Assembly (NCBI GenBank): GCA_003313425.1
Contig: NHZP01000027.1
Coordinates: 620,001-684,000 of the forward strand
Direction of reading: 5' to 3'
Source: Pseudopyrenochaeta lycopersici
Lineage: Eukaryota > Ascomycota > Dothideomycetes > Pleosporales > Pseudopyrenochaetaceae
DNA: 64,000 bases
The position numbers were made by a program, and so were the translations under genes. Position 1 is the stretch's first letter; each line of letters begins with the position of its first letter. Under the pieces are notes generated by a model. That model saw only the letters and a program-made list of their open reading frames with translations, had not been told where the DNA came from and ran no database searches. Positions 1 to 13,254 of this stretch are shown one piece after another.

Positions 1-2900
1 TGTATGCCGCCCTAGTAAGTAGCAGCCAGCGCGGTTTCCTAAGACTAATTATTAACCCTAGATAAAGGACTTTTATCTAGGGTTACTCTTCCCCTAAATA
101 AATAATAACCTTAGCTTTGTTACTGTTGCTGTTAGAGGCTTCTTTGTAGTTAGAGTTACTAGTCTCTAAGCTTACGTGCACGTAATAATTAGTAGCTAGG
201 TTACCGCGCGGATTTCCTTAATACTAGTTACAGCTAGAGTCCGCGTTATAAGGCTTAGGACTGTTAGCTAGCTTATAGTTACCTATTCTATTATCTTTAA
301 ACAACGGACGTAAGCCTAGAGCAGGCTCACTAGCTTTCTTAATAGGCTTATCCGCCGCCGTCCTTAGAACAAATTTACGAGGCGGTGCTAGGCTTAGTCT
401 AGCTAGCGCGTTACGCCCCTTCGTTCAATTAGCGAGATACTAAGGCAATTGCTAGAGGTCGTAGCTCTAACATACATTATCGATTGTATTACAAAGAGAT
501 TAGAAGTTAGCAGCGGTATAGACAGCGGGCGCGCTGCTAAGGCTCTGTTAGAGATAGCCTAGAAGCTTAGCCCGAAGCTTATACGCTTAAGTCACAGTAA
601 TCTATCTAAGCTAAGTAGCGATAGCGTTAAACTCTGTCTAGAACAGAGCCTATACTTTAACTATAGTAAGGTATTCTAGCGAGCCACGTTCTAGGAAGAC
701 TAAAGCATTATATCGCTATTCCGCTATAACGTAGTAGTTACAGTTACTAAAGATAGAGTTAAAGACATAAAAATACTTAAAGTCGTCCTTATATTAATAT
801 AAAAACCTATTAGACTCTCGCAGTAAGGTTTAAGCAGAACTGCTAGTAGCTTAAAAGATAAATTATGCTCGCATGTCGTTATATTACTAGTCTAACCTAT
901 TATTTTTAAAATAGTTAAGCATCTTTATAATCTACCTATAAAGATTAGGACCCCTAGAGTATACTAGAGGCACCTGAATTTACTTATTCTTTATAGATAA
1001 GAACTAATATAACCCCTTAATCTTATAGTAGAGCTTAGTTAGATAAAAGCTTAGCGTTACTATGTCGCCTAAAGATATTTAGTATTCGCGAGTAAGAGGA
1101 AGGTTAGTTAAGAGCGGAACACGCTAAGGGGAACTAAACTTATTAAGAATACCGCCCGCTACGTTACCTTAGAGGAGGATTTGTATAGGCGTACTTATTC
1201 CTCCTAGCAGAGGCTTATTTATAGCTCCTAGAGCTAGCTGTAATAGAGTAAGTCTAGTAAGGCCTAAAACCTTAGGAGAGCTAGATAATAGACAGTCGCG
1301 CAACGCGGAGTCACGCTTGTTCTTAATTTCTTATAATAAACCTTCTAAGGTCTTATAGTTAGTAATAAGCTTATTCTACTACTTACTAAGCTTATTATAT
1401 TCTTTAACTAGCTTATCCTTTTATTAAGTAAAGCTGTGTTATTATTTAGTTAGTTCCTGCTTTAGAGTAGAAGTGTTAAGGTAGCGTGTCTTTAACAACT
1501 TCTTATTCTTATTAAGAGCATATAGGGCACACCTAAATAGTATTATTAGGCGTGCAAGTTACGTAGGCTTAAGGCTTAAGAACTTACTAGGGTAGTTCTT
1601 TACGAGCTAGATACCTAAGGGTACTAATTACTAAATAGAAGTAGGTAGACTTAAGCTTACAGATAGTAGTAAACCTAGAAGGCTACCTAGAGGAAGATAG
1701 TTATTAAAGTCCTTAAAGAGACCTAGATTAGCAGCTTCCTTACGTAGCTGTATCTAATAAGCTCTTATAGCACGCTATATTATATCGCGAGAGAAGGAAT
1801 ATAGGTTAACTTCCTTAGTTAATAAGTTAGTACAGGAGCTTATCAGCGCAAATTTAGGGTACTCTACGTCTTTAATAATAAGGTTTTCTAAGATAACTAG
1901 TTCTAAATCCTCTATAGCCTTATTCTTATTCTTCTCCTAGCGTTAATAGGCCCTTTCTCTAAGTTAATTATAAGCCGCCTGTGTTTTAGCTGACGCGTTA
2001 TCTTTCTAATAGGCTTAAAATTTAGGCTGCTAGCTAGAGGACCCTTTATTATAAGAGCTGTCTGCTATTAGGCTAAATAAAGAAGGTTAGATAGAAGTAA
2101 GAGTAGATATAGAGGTAAAAGTAAAAGTTAAAGTAAAACTAGAGGGAATCCTTAAGCTTTAGTAAGCAGACTTAAGATTTAACTATTAGTTAAGTAGTAT
2201 TATTAGTTAGGTAAGGTTGCTAGGACTAGGAGAAATACTTAAGAGTATCGTGCACAGGCTAAGTTTAGAGAATTACCCGATTAGGAAGTTTTAGAGGGTG
2301 AATACGTGCTTAAGGCAGCACGTGCGCGAAATTAAAACACACGCACAGACTATAGTATATAAAAGTAGGAATAATCCCTAAAGTATTCCTATTTAAGGAA
2401 GGGAATAATAGGACGTGTCTTATTAATAATAATCCTAGCGTTTAGGTAGCGTAAAGCGCAGGCACTAAGGTGCGAAATAGGTTACTAGTAAGGAAACCTG
2501 GCAAATTCTAGGCTATTCTAAAGCTTAACTAAGGGGGAATAGCTTATAAAATTTTAGCTAAACTAGCAGCAGAGGATAGCACTGTAAATTAACTATTATG
2601 CGAAGGCTATCCTAAAGCTTAACTAAGGGGGGATAGGATCTAGTCCTAGTACGTTAGTACCACCTTACTGTTAAACTTACCTAAGAGGTAACAGCTTAAG
2701 TAACTATGTGTTAACTACGGAGAGGAGCTAAAGCGCTGTATGATCTGCTATTATGTAAGGCAGTTAACACGCACAGTTAAGACAGTCTTAGTTAAAGAAA
2801 CTTAATTTAAAAGGAAATGGACAAAATTGCAGATACCTCTCACCTTCGGGGGAGAGGTGCTGCCTATATACATGAGCTAGAGCAGGCTAGTCCCGATCCA
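1..2900. repeat. AT-rich, RIP-like degraded repeat, family not identified
   Basis: The whole stretch is rich in TA, TAG and TAA with no open frame of useful length, the composition seen in RIP-mutated transposons. On the minus strand around 1330-1500 a stop-riddled frame keeps a lysine- and glutamate-rich coiled-coil-like pattern, so a decayed transposon protein is possible, but I could not match it to a transposase, integrase or reverse transcriptase. Near 2519 and 2612 a short motif (ctaaagcttaactaaggggg) is repeated. No normal gene is visible. Confidence 0.6.
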
Positions 2901-2912
2901 GTTACCTAGCTT

Positions 2913-2946
2913 GGTGAAAGGTAAGAGGTAACAGTTACCTTTCACC
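2913..2946. repeat. 12-bp perfect inverted repeat (hairpin)
   Basis: ggtgaaaggtaa at 2913-2924 is the exact reverse complement of ttacctttcacc at 2935-2946, with a 10-base loop. It abuts and shares sequence with the 37-bp tandem repeat that follows. It may be a terminal or subterminal part of an adjacent retroelement; that role is inference. Confidence 0.7.
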
Positions 2947-3048
2947 TGCGTCTAGTAACTTGGCAGGATCGTTACCTTTCACCTGCGTCTAGTAACTTGG
3001 AAGGATTGAACCCTTTCACCTGCGTCTAGTAACCTGAAAGGATTGAAC
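2938..3048. repeat. 37-bp tandem repeat, three copies
   Basis: The unit starting cctttcacctgcgtctagta begins at 2938, 2975 and 3012, an exact 37-bp period with few mismatches. It lies between the unidentified AT-rich block and the minus-strand Gypsy element, so it may mark an element end or a long terminal repeat remnant. Confidence 0.75.
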
Positions 3049-3059
3049 CCTAACAAAAG

Positions 3060-6000
3060 CACCGCCCTATATTTAAGCTTAGTTAAATACTACTAACTTT
3101 TAGCTCGTAACTATATTACACTTTTAAACTAATAAAAATAACGCTTCCTATCCTTACCTTCCTACTTAAGTACAGCTCCTGCACCTTCTTTGCTCCTATT
3201 AACCCTAAGGTAGAATCTCTATCTATATTTATAATCTAGGCTAGCTAATATAAGAGTATTAGTAATTTTATTTTTTAGATCTTATATTACTTCTTATTAC
3301 AGTAATTCCTATACCTATTCTATTTTATTTTATAAGAAAGTAAATAATAGTTTTACTTAAATAGTAAAACTTAGTACCTAGATATAATAATAGACACATA
3401 TTCTAAGGAATATCCGCACTTCTTTTACGTTCCTGCATTTAGGCTAATCTTAAATCTTAGCTACTTTCTAGTAATCTAGATACCTTCCTTTAGCACCTAC
3501 TTTATATCTAACAACACCTAGCCTGTCTATTCCCTAGTAACACTTTATCCCTAAGACTATAGCTCTAGCTCTTTTAATATTAGTAAGTACCCTATCTAGC
3601 TATTAGATATATTCTAGCACATATCTTTAAACTCCTAGTAATGCTTCTTCGTTATTATATATTAATTTTAAGCTACTATACGTAATATTATCTAAGAATA
3701 GCGCAGTGTAAAGCTAATATCTAATTAGGATTTTTATTATTATCTGCTAAAAAGCACTAACTAAGTTCGTAGCTCCTTAAACTATTATGCATAATCTTAA
3801 TAACCTAATTAGCGTCTAGAATATAGTTATGTCTCTACTATTAGAGTAAAGTGTAATCTAATTATATCCTAAAAACAGATCTATAAGAGAGAAGATCTTA
3901 CATCTAGTAAATTATTCTAAGAATTTATTAGCTATTAGTAGGAGATTTACATCCTGTATTAAAACCTTATTTATATAAACCGCGTTATTAATAAGCTAGT
4001 ACTTCTTATCTTTCTTAGTAACTAGGAACTACAAGTTCCTATACTAACTATTACACTATTTAAGAGTTCCTTAGTTAATTCTTTCTTAAAATATTACTAC
4101 TACCTCTTCCTTAATCCCTCTTAGCACAGGAAAAGACTTAACCTGCTATACTTTATAAGGTATTATCTTTATCTTATATAGCAGGTATACGTCTTTACTA
4201 ATCCTTCCTAATTTAGTAAAGGTAAAAGCTATTACTACTTCTTAATTTATTAATATATCTAGCATTAACTGCTTTTCTTAGGCCTACAGGGATCTAAGCT
4301 TTAGTTAATTTATTTATTTAGAAGTAAGGTAAGACTCTCGTAGAAAATCTGCGTATTATTATTTAAAGAGATAATTAGAAGGTCCTAGGCTAGGTCCCTT
4401 TAGGCTTAAGCGAAGCAACTAGTTCTTAACTATAATTTCTAGCTAGTCTTCCCTTCTAAATTCTATTAGTTCTAGAGGGCGCGGCTTATTAATTAGCCTT
4501 ACTTTATCTGCTACCTTCTTATACATTATATTAACTTACAACTACTATCTTTACTAGCTCTAAGTTTAGTAGTTTAGTTCGCATATAATACTTTTAAGGC
4601 TTACTTCTAGACTAGCTGTCGCGTTTAACAAGATAAGTTGTAACGTAGTATAGCCCTTTCGTGCTTATAACTTACTTCTATCTCGTATAGTAAATAAGTG
4701 CGAAAAGTCTCTAAAATCTAACTTATTGTTAATAAGATAGACTTCCTAGTAATGCTTAGCTTAAGCAATGTTGCTAATATCCTTGTTTTCTAGGGTGTTA
4801 ATGTTAGTATGCGAACGTACTTCCCCTATCTGTACGCTCGCATCTAGTTTTCTAAGTTATTAGAATCTACTACTACTGTACTTAGGTAAAAGGGCGTCGG
4901 ATCTAATGCTAGGAAGACTGCGTTCCTTATTCTATCCTTAGAGATTATTTAACACGTAACCTAACTATACACGTTATACTAGATAGCTAACTTTACTATA
5001 GAACACTTGGGATTACTAAGGATAGCTAACCTTATTAGATTAGCTATTATTTAGAAGTACATCCTTATAACAACCTCCCCTACTTTAACTAGGACGTCCT
5101 AAGCCGTGCTAATAAAGGTATTAGTGTCTCCTGTTACACTTATAATCCTATTTATCTGCCTAGGGCGTTACTCTATAGCCTTGTAGACAATACTTAAGGC
5201 TTATACTACACTTAATCTTAAGAGGTTTCTTTGCAAACCTATATTAATAAGGTATTTTATAGCGTTCCTGTTAAACGATGCCTAATAAACAGGAAGGTCG
5301 TAATACATTAGTCTTATTCCTCTAAGCCTTTCCTGCGTAGCTACTCTCTTCGCTGTAACCTTATCCCTATTAATCTAGGTGTTAGATTTACTATTAATAA
5401 TATATTACTACTACGCGTTATATACAGTTATAATTACGTTATATTTTAATACCTAGAGTTTAGGTTCCTCGCGTTTATTAGGGTTTAGATAGTTCTAGCT
5501 AATTACAGGGCTTCCTAGGTTAAGCTTAGCGCACCTAAGGCAGCTTCTAATTAGCTAGCTTACTAAAACTATTACGTTTACTTCTATAGGACGTTTCTTA
5601 GTTCCTTCTTCTTCCTAAAGGAGCTTTCTAACCTAGCCTTTAATATTATTCTGCCTAAGTAAGTCTCCTATAGTTAATCCTTATACTTCTTACTTTAAGA
5701 TAGCTAATACTATCCTAGATAGTTAGTAGATTTCTAAGCTTTATTCTTTATTATAAGTCTCTTAGAATTAAACCTTCTTTTCTTTACCTTAATACGCGTA
5801 ATTAATAGGTAGCTTAAGGTAATCTAGTATCTAATAAGGTAGCAGCTTAGCAGTAACTGTTGCTCCTCTATACAGCGTTATAACAGGCACGCCCGCAGGT
5901 CCTATATTATGCATAATCTTATCGCCCTCGTATCTTTATCTTAAAGTAGGCGTAGCTAAAGTAGTTAGCTCTTTCTCTATAAATTAGCTTAGCTCTTTAT

Positions 6001-7870
6001 TTTAGTTTCTTAGTAGTTATCTAGCTAAAATCTTTTATAGCTACGCAGGCTTTTATACCTTACTTTAGCAAACTTATTCTAGAGTTTTATCTTTACTTAG
6101 TATTACTTTTTAACTAGCTGCACAGACTTCTGCAGTTTCTAGGAGGTCCTTAGGAAACGCCCCTATAATAATATTATTACTATCTATATAATTAAGGCTT
6201 ATAACTAAGCTATAATATTACTAGTTAAGTATACGATTTTCCTAGAAGTTATAAAACTTATCTTCTATATCTATCTTAGTTCCTGCGCTAAGGATTTCTG
6301 TAACGCTGTTAGCTGCTAGGTTCTCTTATTATTAACTTCGCCCTAGGTTCCTTACTCCTACGCGTAAGTCTATTCCTCTAAACATGTCTAGTCTTACTAC
6401 TAAAGCTAGCTAGTCTAGCACATCCTTAGGTACTTTAAAGAATTCTATAACCTTCTTTTTTAGCTAGTTAAGCTAAAAGCTTAGCAGAATAGACCTAGTA
6501 ATTTCTCTAAGCTTTTTATATAATAGTCTAAAATAATAGATCCTGCAGTTATCTTCCTTTATAAAGAAAGTAGATACCTAGCCTAATAAGATAAGCTCGC
6601 AGTATGCATCGTAATCTTAAACTAGATAAGCTGCTAAGCCACATATATTACATGTAAGGCGTCGTTCTCGCCCTTATACCTACGTAGAGCCTTGTCTCTA
6701 ATTAACGTTTAGAGGTATATTAGTTACATAACTTCTATTGTTTTAATTATAATATATCTGTTACTGTAGTTATAATAGTGCTTATTATTATACTATATAA
6801 TTAAGGAAGTATACGTAATTCGCAGGAGACTAGAGGGCTTTTGTAATAGCCTTATTTTAGTTTATAACCTTAGTTAACTTAGTAACGTTAATTCTAATGT
6901 CTTTAAAGGCTTATATAAGATCTATTACTTTATTATTAACCTTAGGTAGTTAAGGCCCTTTCTTCTTTTTAACTACTTTTCTTACCTCTTCTAAAGCTAA
7001 GGAGGAGGTTTTACGCGGGATAGTATTATGTTAACTAAGCAGTTATTATTCCGCAGCAGCTACCTCCTTTAATTCCTTCTTTTACTTGTATATCTTCCTT
7101 ATAAACTTATAGATACTTTTTATATAGTAGGTTTCTAAACGCCTTCCTTTTAGGCTATTAAGCATCCTAATAAGTACGTCTTCTCTGTCCTTAGTAGGCA
7201 GGCCTTAGTAGAATAGGTAGCCTTTTTCTTTCTTAGATATATTTCCTAACTTAATACAGGCTTCTATATAAATAAGGAAGTTAGCGTAATAGCTAGGTAA
7301 GCTAGGGAACTGCAGCGCTAATTAAGTAATGTAATCCTTAAGGTACGCACGTATTCTTATTTTAGCACTTTTATCCTTATCTTTCTAGTATTCCTTAATA
7401 AGCTCTTAAAGGCCTTCCTAATCTCTCCCTTTAAACTTAAGAGATCTTTTAATAAAGTTACTATATTTATTATTATAGAAGTTAGGAAGCACGCGGAGTC
7501 TCTCCTCTTAATTAAGACCTCTATTTTCCGCGCGGCGATTATAGCTCTTAAGGAACTTAGTCGCGTTAGTTCTGTTAAATACTAGGCTAGTACTGTGCCT
7601 TATAGGCAGCAACACGTTTCTCTTACTTATATTTAGGGCAGTTAGCATATCTATTATCTGTTCTTTTCTTATTTAACTTAGAGTCTCAATATCTTTTATC
7701 TTATTATTACTAGCTCGCTCAGGCGCAGGCGTAAGAGTAGCTAGCGAGTGCTCCTCCTCGTCTAATATCTTAATAGCTATTTATAGAGTTTCTCTATAGT
7801 AACTAAGTTCAGATAGAAATTCCTTGTAGGTTAACTTGCTAGTTAACATTTAAACTTAGATTCTTAGTTT
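3060..7870 (-). mobile_element. RIP-degraded Ty3/Gypsy retrotransposon (gag-pol remnant)
   Basis: On the minus strand, broken frames give a recognisable Gypsy order. Near 6680-6640 a gag zinc knuckle reads C-x2-C-G-x3-Y-x4-Y, i.e. CCHC in which His and the last Cys have become Tyr by C-to-T and G-to-A changes. From about 4035 to 3545 a reverse transcriptase reads FLVTKKDKKY, LINNAVYINK, FSLIDLFLGYN, then YNNEEALLGV and RYVLEYI, matching Gypsy RT. Many stops are TAG or TAA. Integrase was not found below 3545, so the 3' part seems missing or unreadable. The region between RT and gag (4100-6500) shows only the same AT-rich decay. Long terminal repeats were not delimited. Confidence 0.8.
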
Positions 7871-8929
7871 GCTAAGTGTTTTATGTTTTATTTAATTAAT
7901 TATCTATAGGACTTAGCGTTTTTCTCCTTAATACTTAATACCTTAAACTTAAACTTAACAGCTTCGATCCTTTGTTAGTTCCTATCTAAGAACTAATTTC
8001 TTACTTACTTAATTTTCTAATAACTAGCTAATAACTAATAACTAACTATATATCTTTTTTATGTATACTATTATGCGTATCTTAAATAAAAGGCTATAGG
8101 TAAGCCTTACTTAAAGCTTAAAAATTACTTATCTAGATTAGTCTTAAGGTCGTTTTTACCCTTTTCTGTTATTTTCTAATAGCAGCAGCTTAGGGGATCT
8201 TAAGGTTACACTAAGAAGTTAATAAAATTTAGCCCCTTAGGCTTCGCTAATTTGTGCAGGAATAGAGGCCTTAGCTAACTTCTCCCTTTTAATAGTAGCC
8301 TTAAGCACACTAAAAGTAACTAAGTATCTTGTGTTAGCTAAGATAGTAAGGTGCGGGGACGAGTAACAAGGTAGACAAAGGTAGATAGGTAACGATGAAT
8401 TGAATAATCGAGACTCTAGTGAAGCAGGACTTGACAGTACGGCGTAGGTGGTACTTAGTGGATTCGATGCCTCCCAAGGAGGTCCTATCTATCTACCTTT
8501 ATACCCGGATTTCTCGGCTAAGCCTACCTAATCCTAGCTAAGATGCCCTCGGTAACTACGTCACCAAGTGCATCGGCACAGTAACACTTACATATACTAT
8601 AAGTTGTCTGTAAGCGAGCTACGCCTAACGCCTCTATACAGCCTAGTTCCTCTACAGATTACAGGAATAAAGGTAAGACTAGCTAATAATAGGTAAAGTT
8701 AGATACTGCAGCCCTAGTAAAGCTAGACGACAAATACTAAGTACTACACTAGTAAACTAAACCTGCGGTGGGTATTAAGGTCGTCTCGCTACAAGCTATT
8801 TAGGCGTTTACTAAATAAAAAAACTACCCTCTATTTATAATAGTTTAGCGCTTACTACTAGGAGCGTTATAAAAAATCTATTACGTAGCGGTATAAAAGG
8901 ACTATAATAAGTTCTTTAACCCTCCTAAG
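7871..8929. repeat. AT-rich repeat boundary; possible LTR-like patch at 8333-8600
   Basis: AT-rich decayed DNA up to about 8330 is followed by about 250 bases of more normal composition beginning tgttagctaagatag and holding ctatctatctacctttatac, a TATA-like stretch. That would suit a long terminal repeat of the plus-strand Gypsy fragment that follows, but no second copy is present in the window to test it. No gene is seen. Confidence 0.35.
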
Positions 8930-9605
8930 GAAGTCTTATTAAAAGATATCCTGCCTCTGCACCTGCTTAAGAAATATGCCTTAGTTATTCCTATGTTTAA
9001 TAAAGCAGCCGTAGCTAAGCTCTTAGATTACTTCGAATATAACTATAAAATTAAGCTTAAGCTAGAAGCTAAGGTACCTAATTATTAAGCGAGACTATTT
9101 TCTAGTAAATAGTTTAAAGCTATTAAGTAATAGGTTTAGGAGATAGAGGCCTAGGATTTTATCTTCTAGGGACCCTCTACTATACGAAATAACTTACTTA
9201 TTATTACTAAACTTAGTAGTAGTATCTAAGTCTGCGTAGATTATTAAGACCTTAATAAAGCCTCTATTAAGAATTAATACCTAATTCCTTTCTTCTATAA
9301 GACTTTAGCTAAGCTTAATAAAGCTATTATCTTTTCTAAATTTAATATTATACACGCTTTTTATTAAATTCGCATAAAGCCTAGTTTAGAGTAGCTTACT
9401 ACTTTCTCTACGCGTTAAGGTACTTATTAATACTGCGTGATGCCTATAGGCCTCTGTAATACTCTAGCTACGTTTTAAAGAGTAATTAATAGCGCTCTTT
9501 TTAAGTACCTTAATAAGTTTTATACTGCCTATCTAAATAATATCTTAGTTTTCTTAGAATTAGTAGAAGCCTATATAGAGTATATTAAAAAGGTGCTTAC
9601 GCGCC
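8930..9605 (+). mobile_element. RIP-degraded Gypsy reverse transcriptase fragment
   Basis: One plus-strand frame with many stops reads through Gypsy RT landmarks: FEYNYKIKLKLEAKVPNY, CVDY followed by LNKASIKN, KLNKAIIFSKFNIIHAFY, IRIKPSLE, YCVMPIGLCNTLATF, then KFYTAYLNNILVF. The catalytic YLDD has become YLNN and the earlier KLDI has become KFNI, Asp-to-Asn changes expected from G-to-A RIP. The fragment stops abruptly near 9605, where sequence of normal composition begins, so it is truncated by a rearrangement or another insertion. Confidence 0.88.
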
Positions 9606-10510
9606 TTTGTTACGAACAGGAAGTGGGAAGGTGGCGGTTATGAGGATGAGAGAGGAGGCACGGACGACCGACGTAGAGACCGAGCCTCTGAACCAACTAA
9701 TGACGCCAGGATCACGTAATCCTAGAAACCCCACGCCAAGACGGACTATGTCCTATAGGACAGAGATAAACCTAGAAATCCTAGAGGGGGCCTTATAGAA
9801 ATCCTATAAGATAATTATATATATAGACTTACATAATATAGCTCTATAGCATATTATAATTAACTTTAGATAATCTATAAGTATACTACTATTCTATACT
9901 TCTACTTTCTACCTAGCCTATATATCTATAGAATACTCTAAAGATACTAACTAGTTAACACTAGTTACTTTATATTATAACTACTTAATTAGATCTTTAA
10001 TATTTTAATTACCCTTAAGATAAGCAGTCCTAGTAAATACGTAGCTACCCCTAACTCTTTAACTGTAACTACTAAGAGTCGCCTAATTAGTAAACCTACT
10101 ACGTTTAGTAGTAATAGACGACATCTAAAAGGATAGTTACTCTAACTTAATCTATACTTTTATCTCTATAAAGATATTACTAAGAGTAATAAGGTACTTA
10201 TTATAATTACTTACCTTACAGGTAAGGCGCTAGACTAGGTCACGCTATAACTAGAGTAATATATAGACTAGGAGGTTGTTAATACAGGTAACACAGAGAT
10301 GTTTAAAGATTAAGATAAGTTTAAAAAGTATATCTAGCAAATCTTTAGAATACAGACTAAGAAAGTCGCGGCAGAACAACACATACAAGAACTTAAATAA
10401 CACACCTCTATTGCTAACTATACTAACAGGTTTAAGCAGTATTCTACGATCATTAGATAGGACGATAAGGCATGACCCCACAATGAGCTCGTCCAGAGCT
10501 TTATAAGCGA
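9606..10510 (+). mobile_element. Gypsy gag remnant with 5' leader
   Basis: 9606-9800 has balanced base composition and a 63-codon open stretch; after it the DNA turns AT-rich. From about 10160 a broken frame reads TYLTGKALD, then EVVNTGNTEMFKD, DKFKKYI, QTKKVAAEQHIQELK and IANYTNRFKQYSTII, the pattern of the retrotransposon gag family. Tryptophan and glutamine positions are frequently TAG. It belongs to a different element copy from the RT fragment immediately upstream because gag follows RT here. Confidence 0.75.
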
Positions 10511-10812
10511 TAACCCATCTTGATCAGGCTGAAGCCTCAATGCAGCCGAATATTGCCAAGACCCTGCCACCATGAGTCTTCTAACTGTTTATTAACGCCT
10601 TGACAGCAGAAATGGTTAGGGCAAGATCCTCGCACACCAATTATCGTAGCTTTACTAGGCCATCCTAAATTTAATTCAGCCTTCAACTCATTAAAGGGCG
10701 TAGCTAAGAAGGCTTGAAGGACGGATTAAGCCGCTATTCAGCGCCTCAGCCTGATGGGTTGAAGAAGCATGCCCAAATTACTTCCTAAAGCCACTTGAAT
10801 CGCAACATCATA
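10511..10812. other. Intergenic, nothing recognised
   Basis: Balanced base composition between the gag remnant and the first HET pseudogene. No open frame or repeat that I can support. It would hold the promoter of the HET gene at 10813. Confidence 0.5.
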
Positions 10813-12581
10813 ATGACTGAGAAATAAACTCGTTACAAATATCGACCTTTACACAAGCTAAAACAGATCCGGTTGCTTTACTTGCAGCCTCGTAGCAAAG
10901 GTGAAGAAATTCATCGTGTTCTCCATCACATAACGCTTAAGAAGCGCTTTCTCCGTGGTATCCCGAAATACAGTGCGTTATCGTACACATGGGGGTCACT
11001 GTCCGACAAGAAAAAAATCAGGTGCAACTATGGTGGGCAAGAGAACACAGTCATCGAAATTCCAACCAACCTCTTATCATGCACTTAAGCGATTGCGCCA
11101 TGAGGGGTTCAAGAGTCGTGTTCTCTGGGCGGATGCTATTTGCATCAATCAAGAGGATACCCAAGAAAGAGCTAAGCGGGTCAGATTCATGCGACAGATT
11201 TTCGACAACGCTGTGGATGTTACAAACTGGTTGGGAGAGCATACTGAAACCTCAGGTTTGACTTGCGCACTCCTCGACGAACTCGATCAACATTACAATT
11301 CCGCCAATGCTGTCCCTGATTTGGACGAAGAGAACTGGGACCTGGTCAAAGACTTCTTTCTGCTGCCATGGTTCACCCGAGCCTGGGTTGTACAGGAGGG
11401 TGTTTTTCCTCGAAATCTCTACTTCATGTGGGGTAACTGGTTCGCGCCGTGGACACAAGTTGCTGCACGTTCACTCACTCAACCTGGAGGGAACTCCGGC
11501 TACGTACGATCTTTCTGCGGTCAGAAGTGGGCGAGCGCTTCTTACAATAGAAAACGAGAGATCGAGTAAGCTCGAGCACTATGATCCACTTAAAGACGAA
11601 TTCAAAATCTACCTAGGACACCTTGTTTACACCGTAGACAAATCTCCGCATCTCCGAGCAACGAATCCGCGAGACATTTTGTACGCTTTGCAAGGATTTG
11701 CAGACGAGAAAGATATTCCGCAATTTATAATCGACTATGAATCCACCGTCGAGCAAGTTTACCTAAATTTTGTCAAATACGACCTATTCCATCGGAATGA
11801 CCTAACTATCCCCTCATCAGCCAGCCTGGTTTCAAACTTTGACATACCTAGCTGGGTACCAGATTGGACGCATGAACCACCAGAAGGAAGACCATTAGCC
11901 TCCACATTTGAGATGCAGCGCTATTTGAATGCCGGTCCACTTCATGTGGATTGTTCTGTGCGGCTTTCAGCTGACGAGAAATCCTTGTACGTCAAAGGCG
12001 CCATTATCACCAAACCAGAACAGATTGGAATGATCAATCAGAGTGAACATCAACAACCGCGCAACAGAAACGAACCGAGTGTGCTCAAGATGCACAACTT
12101 GAAGAGCAGCTTTTTCTAAGAAACATATCATATCGCCTGTAACGCACCAGATCCATAACCAAAAGGCGAAAGGAGAATGGAGACCTTTCTACGGACATTG
12201 TGCTATGACTATGTCAGCTGTTGCGAAATGGTTGGAGGTACCACCGCGGCTACTCTGGGCGACGGAATGAAGGTGATGGTGAAGTTCGGCATTTTAAATA
12301 ACCCATCGGTCACCGAAGTTACGGATGCGATGGCAGCCTTTGAGAGACACATGGAAATGAAGCGTCGCTTTTGTCTGGCGGAAAATGGGTGCTTTGGCTG
12401 GGTTTCACAAGCGATCGAGATGACAAACTGTATTGCTAGCTTCATCGGAGGGAACATTATGTTTGTACTTCGTCATACAGATTATGGGGCATATAGGATA
12501 GTTGGTGAGTGCTATTTACATGCGATTGGCGAGTCTTCCAGCTGGCAGGATATTGATATCACTGGGATCAAATTGGTGTAG
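10813..12581 (+). pseudogene. HET-domain (heterokaryon incompatibility) pseudogene
   Basis: A HET protein would trigger cell death on non-self recognition. The parts occur in family order but in changing frames. After ATG 10813 the fifth codon is TAA; then YRPLHKLKQIRLLYLQP and YSALSYTWGS (HET motif 1) in frame 1 to about 11085. A shift to frame 2 gives VLWADAICINQED and LPWFTRAWVVQEG. A second shift near 11500 to frame 3 gives LRATNPRDILYALQGFA, IPSWVPDW, stops at 12117-12119 and 12159-12161, and finally FIGGNIMFVLR and YRIVGECYLHAIG, the usual C-terminal HET-protein module. Two frameshifts plus at least three stops argue for a dead gene; introns could explain one break at most. Confidence 0.88.
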
Positions 12582-12701
12582 CAGAAGACGGGATATCTAG
12601 GTATAAAAAGCATTCCATGTAAAACTGGCTTCAAGCATCCTAATAGTCAGTCATTTGAACTAATTCAAATAGAAGCAAAGAAATTTTGTAATATAAGGGT
12701 C

Positions 12702-13254
12702 CAGTGGAGTCAAGAATCAAAGAATCAAATCAGAGGGCTAGATTTTTATTGATTATTAGTAGCGGACCTAGATGCATATTATAAATTCAATTATAAATCG
12801 AATTAGTAATTAGCAATTGTGAAGCAGAAGCCGTAGATTTCAGTAATGTAGCTAGAAATCTATACAGTTTACCTATTATAGACTATCGTACACGCTTGAA
12901 GACGTTGTAATTCACTTTCATAAGCGTCTTGCATCTCTTCCTCCTGCATCTGCAGCCATTCTTTAACTACCCTGCTCTTGACCCATGACTTCAAACTCTT
13001 TCCTCGGTCAACTGCATCGCCGCCAAGTCGACGTCACTGTGTAACCCTCGCATTTATAGTTTCGCCGTAATGATCACTCTTGAGTGTTAAGAGGCCTTTT
13101 CAGCCATTTAGAAGCGACCTGTGCTAAATCAGCATGATTCATAAGGAGTATTAATTACGTGAATGAATCGCAGGCTTTGATTCATATTGATTATTAAGGA
13201 ATTATCAATTCTGATTCGAATCGCCTAATAATCAATTAGTACTTGACGCCACTG
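12702..13254. mobile_element. hAT-like MITE, 553 bp, with 8-bp target duplication
   Basis: The left end starts CAGTGGAGTCAAG (12702) and the right end, read on the other strand, starts CAGTGGCGTCAAG (13254): 12 of 13 bases match. Flanks are taagggtc (12694-12701) and tacgggtc (13255-13262), an 8-bp target duplication with one mismatch, the length typical of hAT elements. Subterminal ttgattattag also recurs inverted near 13234-13225. Inside, minus strand 13026-12888, an open stretch of about 45 codons contains WVKSRVVKEWLQMQEEE, which could be a scrap of hAT transposase. The element has no complete transposase, so it is non-autonomous. Confidence 0.8.

Noticed and set aside
1..60. Telomere proximity from cccta-like bases
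   Set aside because: Only isolated ccctag words occur, with no tandem telomeric repeat.
2880..3060. CRISPR-like array in the 37-bp repeats
   Set aside because: Repeats are contiguous with no spacers, in a eukaryotic setting; it is a plain tandem repeat.
8390..8480. Possible tRNA because of gattcgatgc near aacgatgaattg
   Set aside because: No acceptor stem or full cloverleaf can be formed from the flanks.
9607..9798. 63-codon plus-strand ORF as a gene
   Set aside because: It lies directly before gag remnants and is best read as the leader or gag N-terminus of a retroelement.
10276..10506. 76-codon ORFs on both strands
   Set aside because: Another frame of the same DNA reads as Gypsy gag, so these are shadows.
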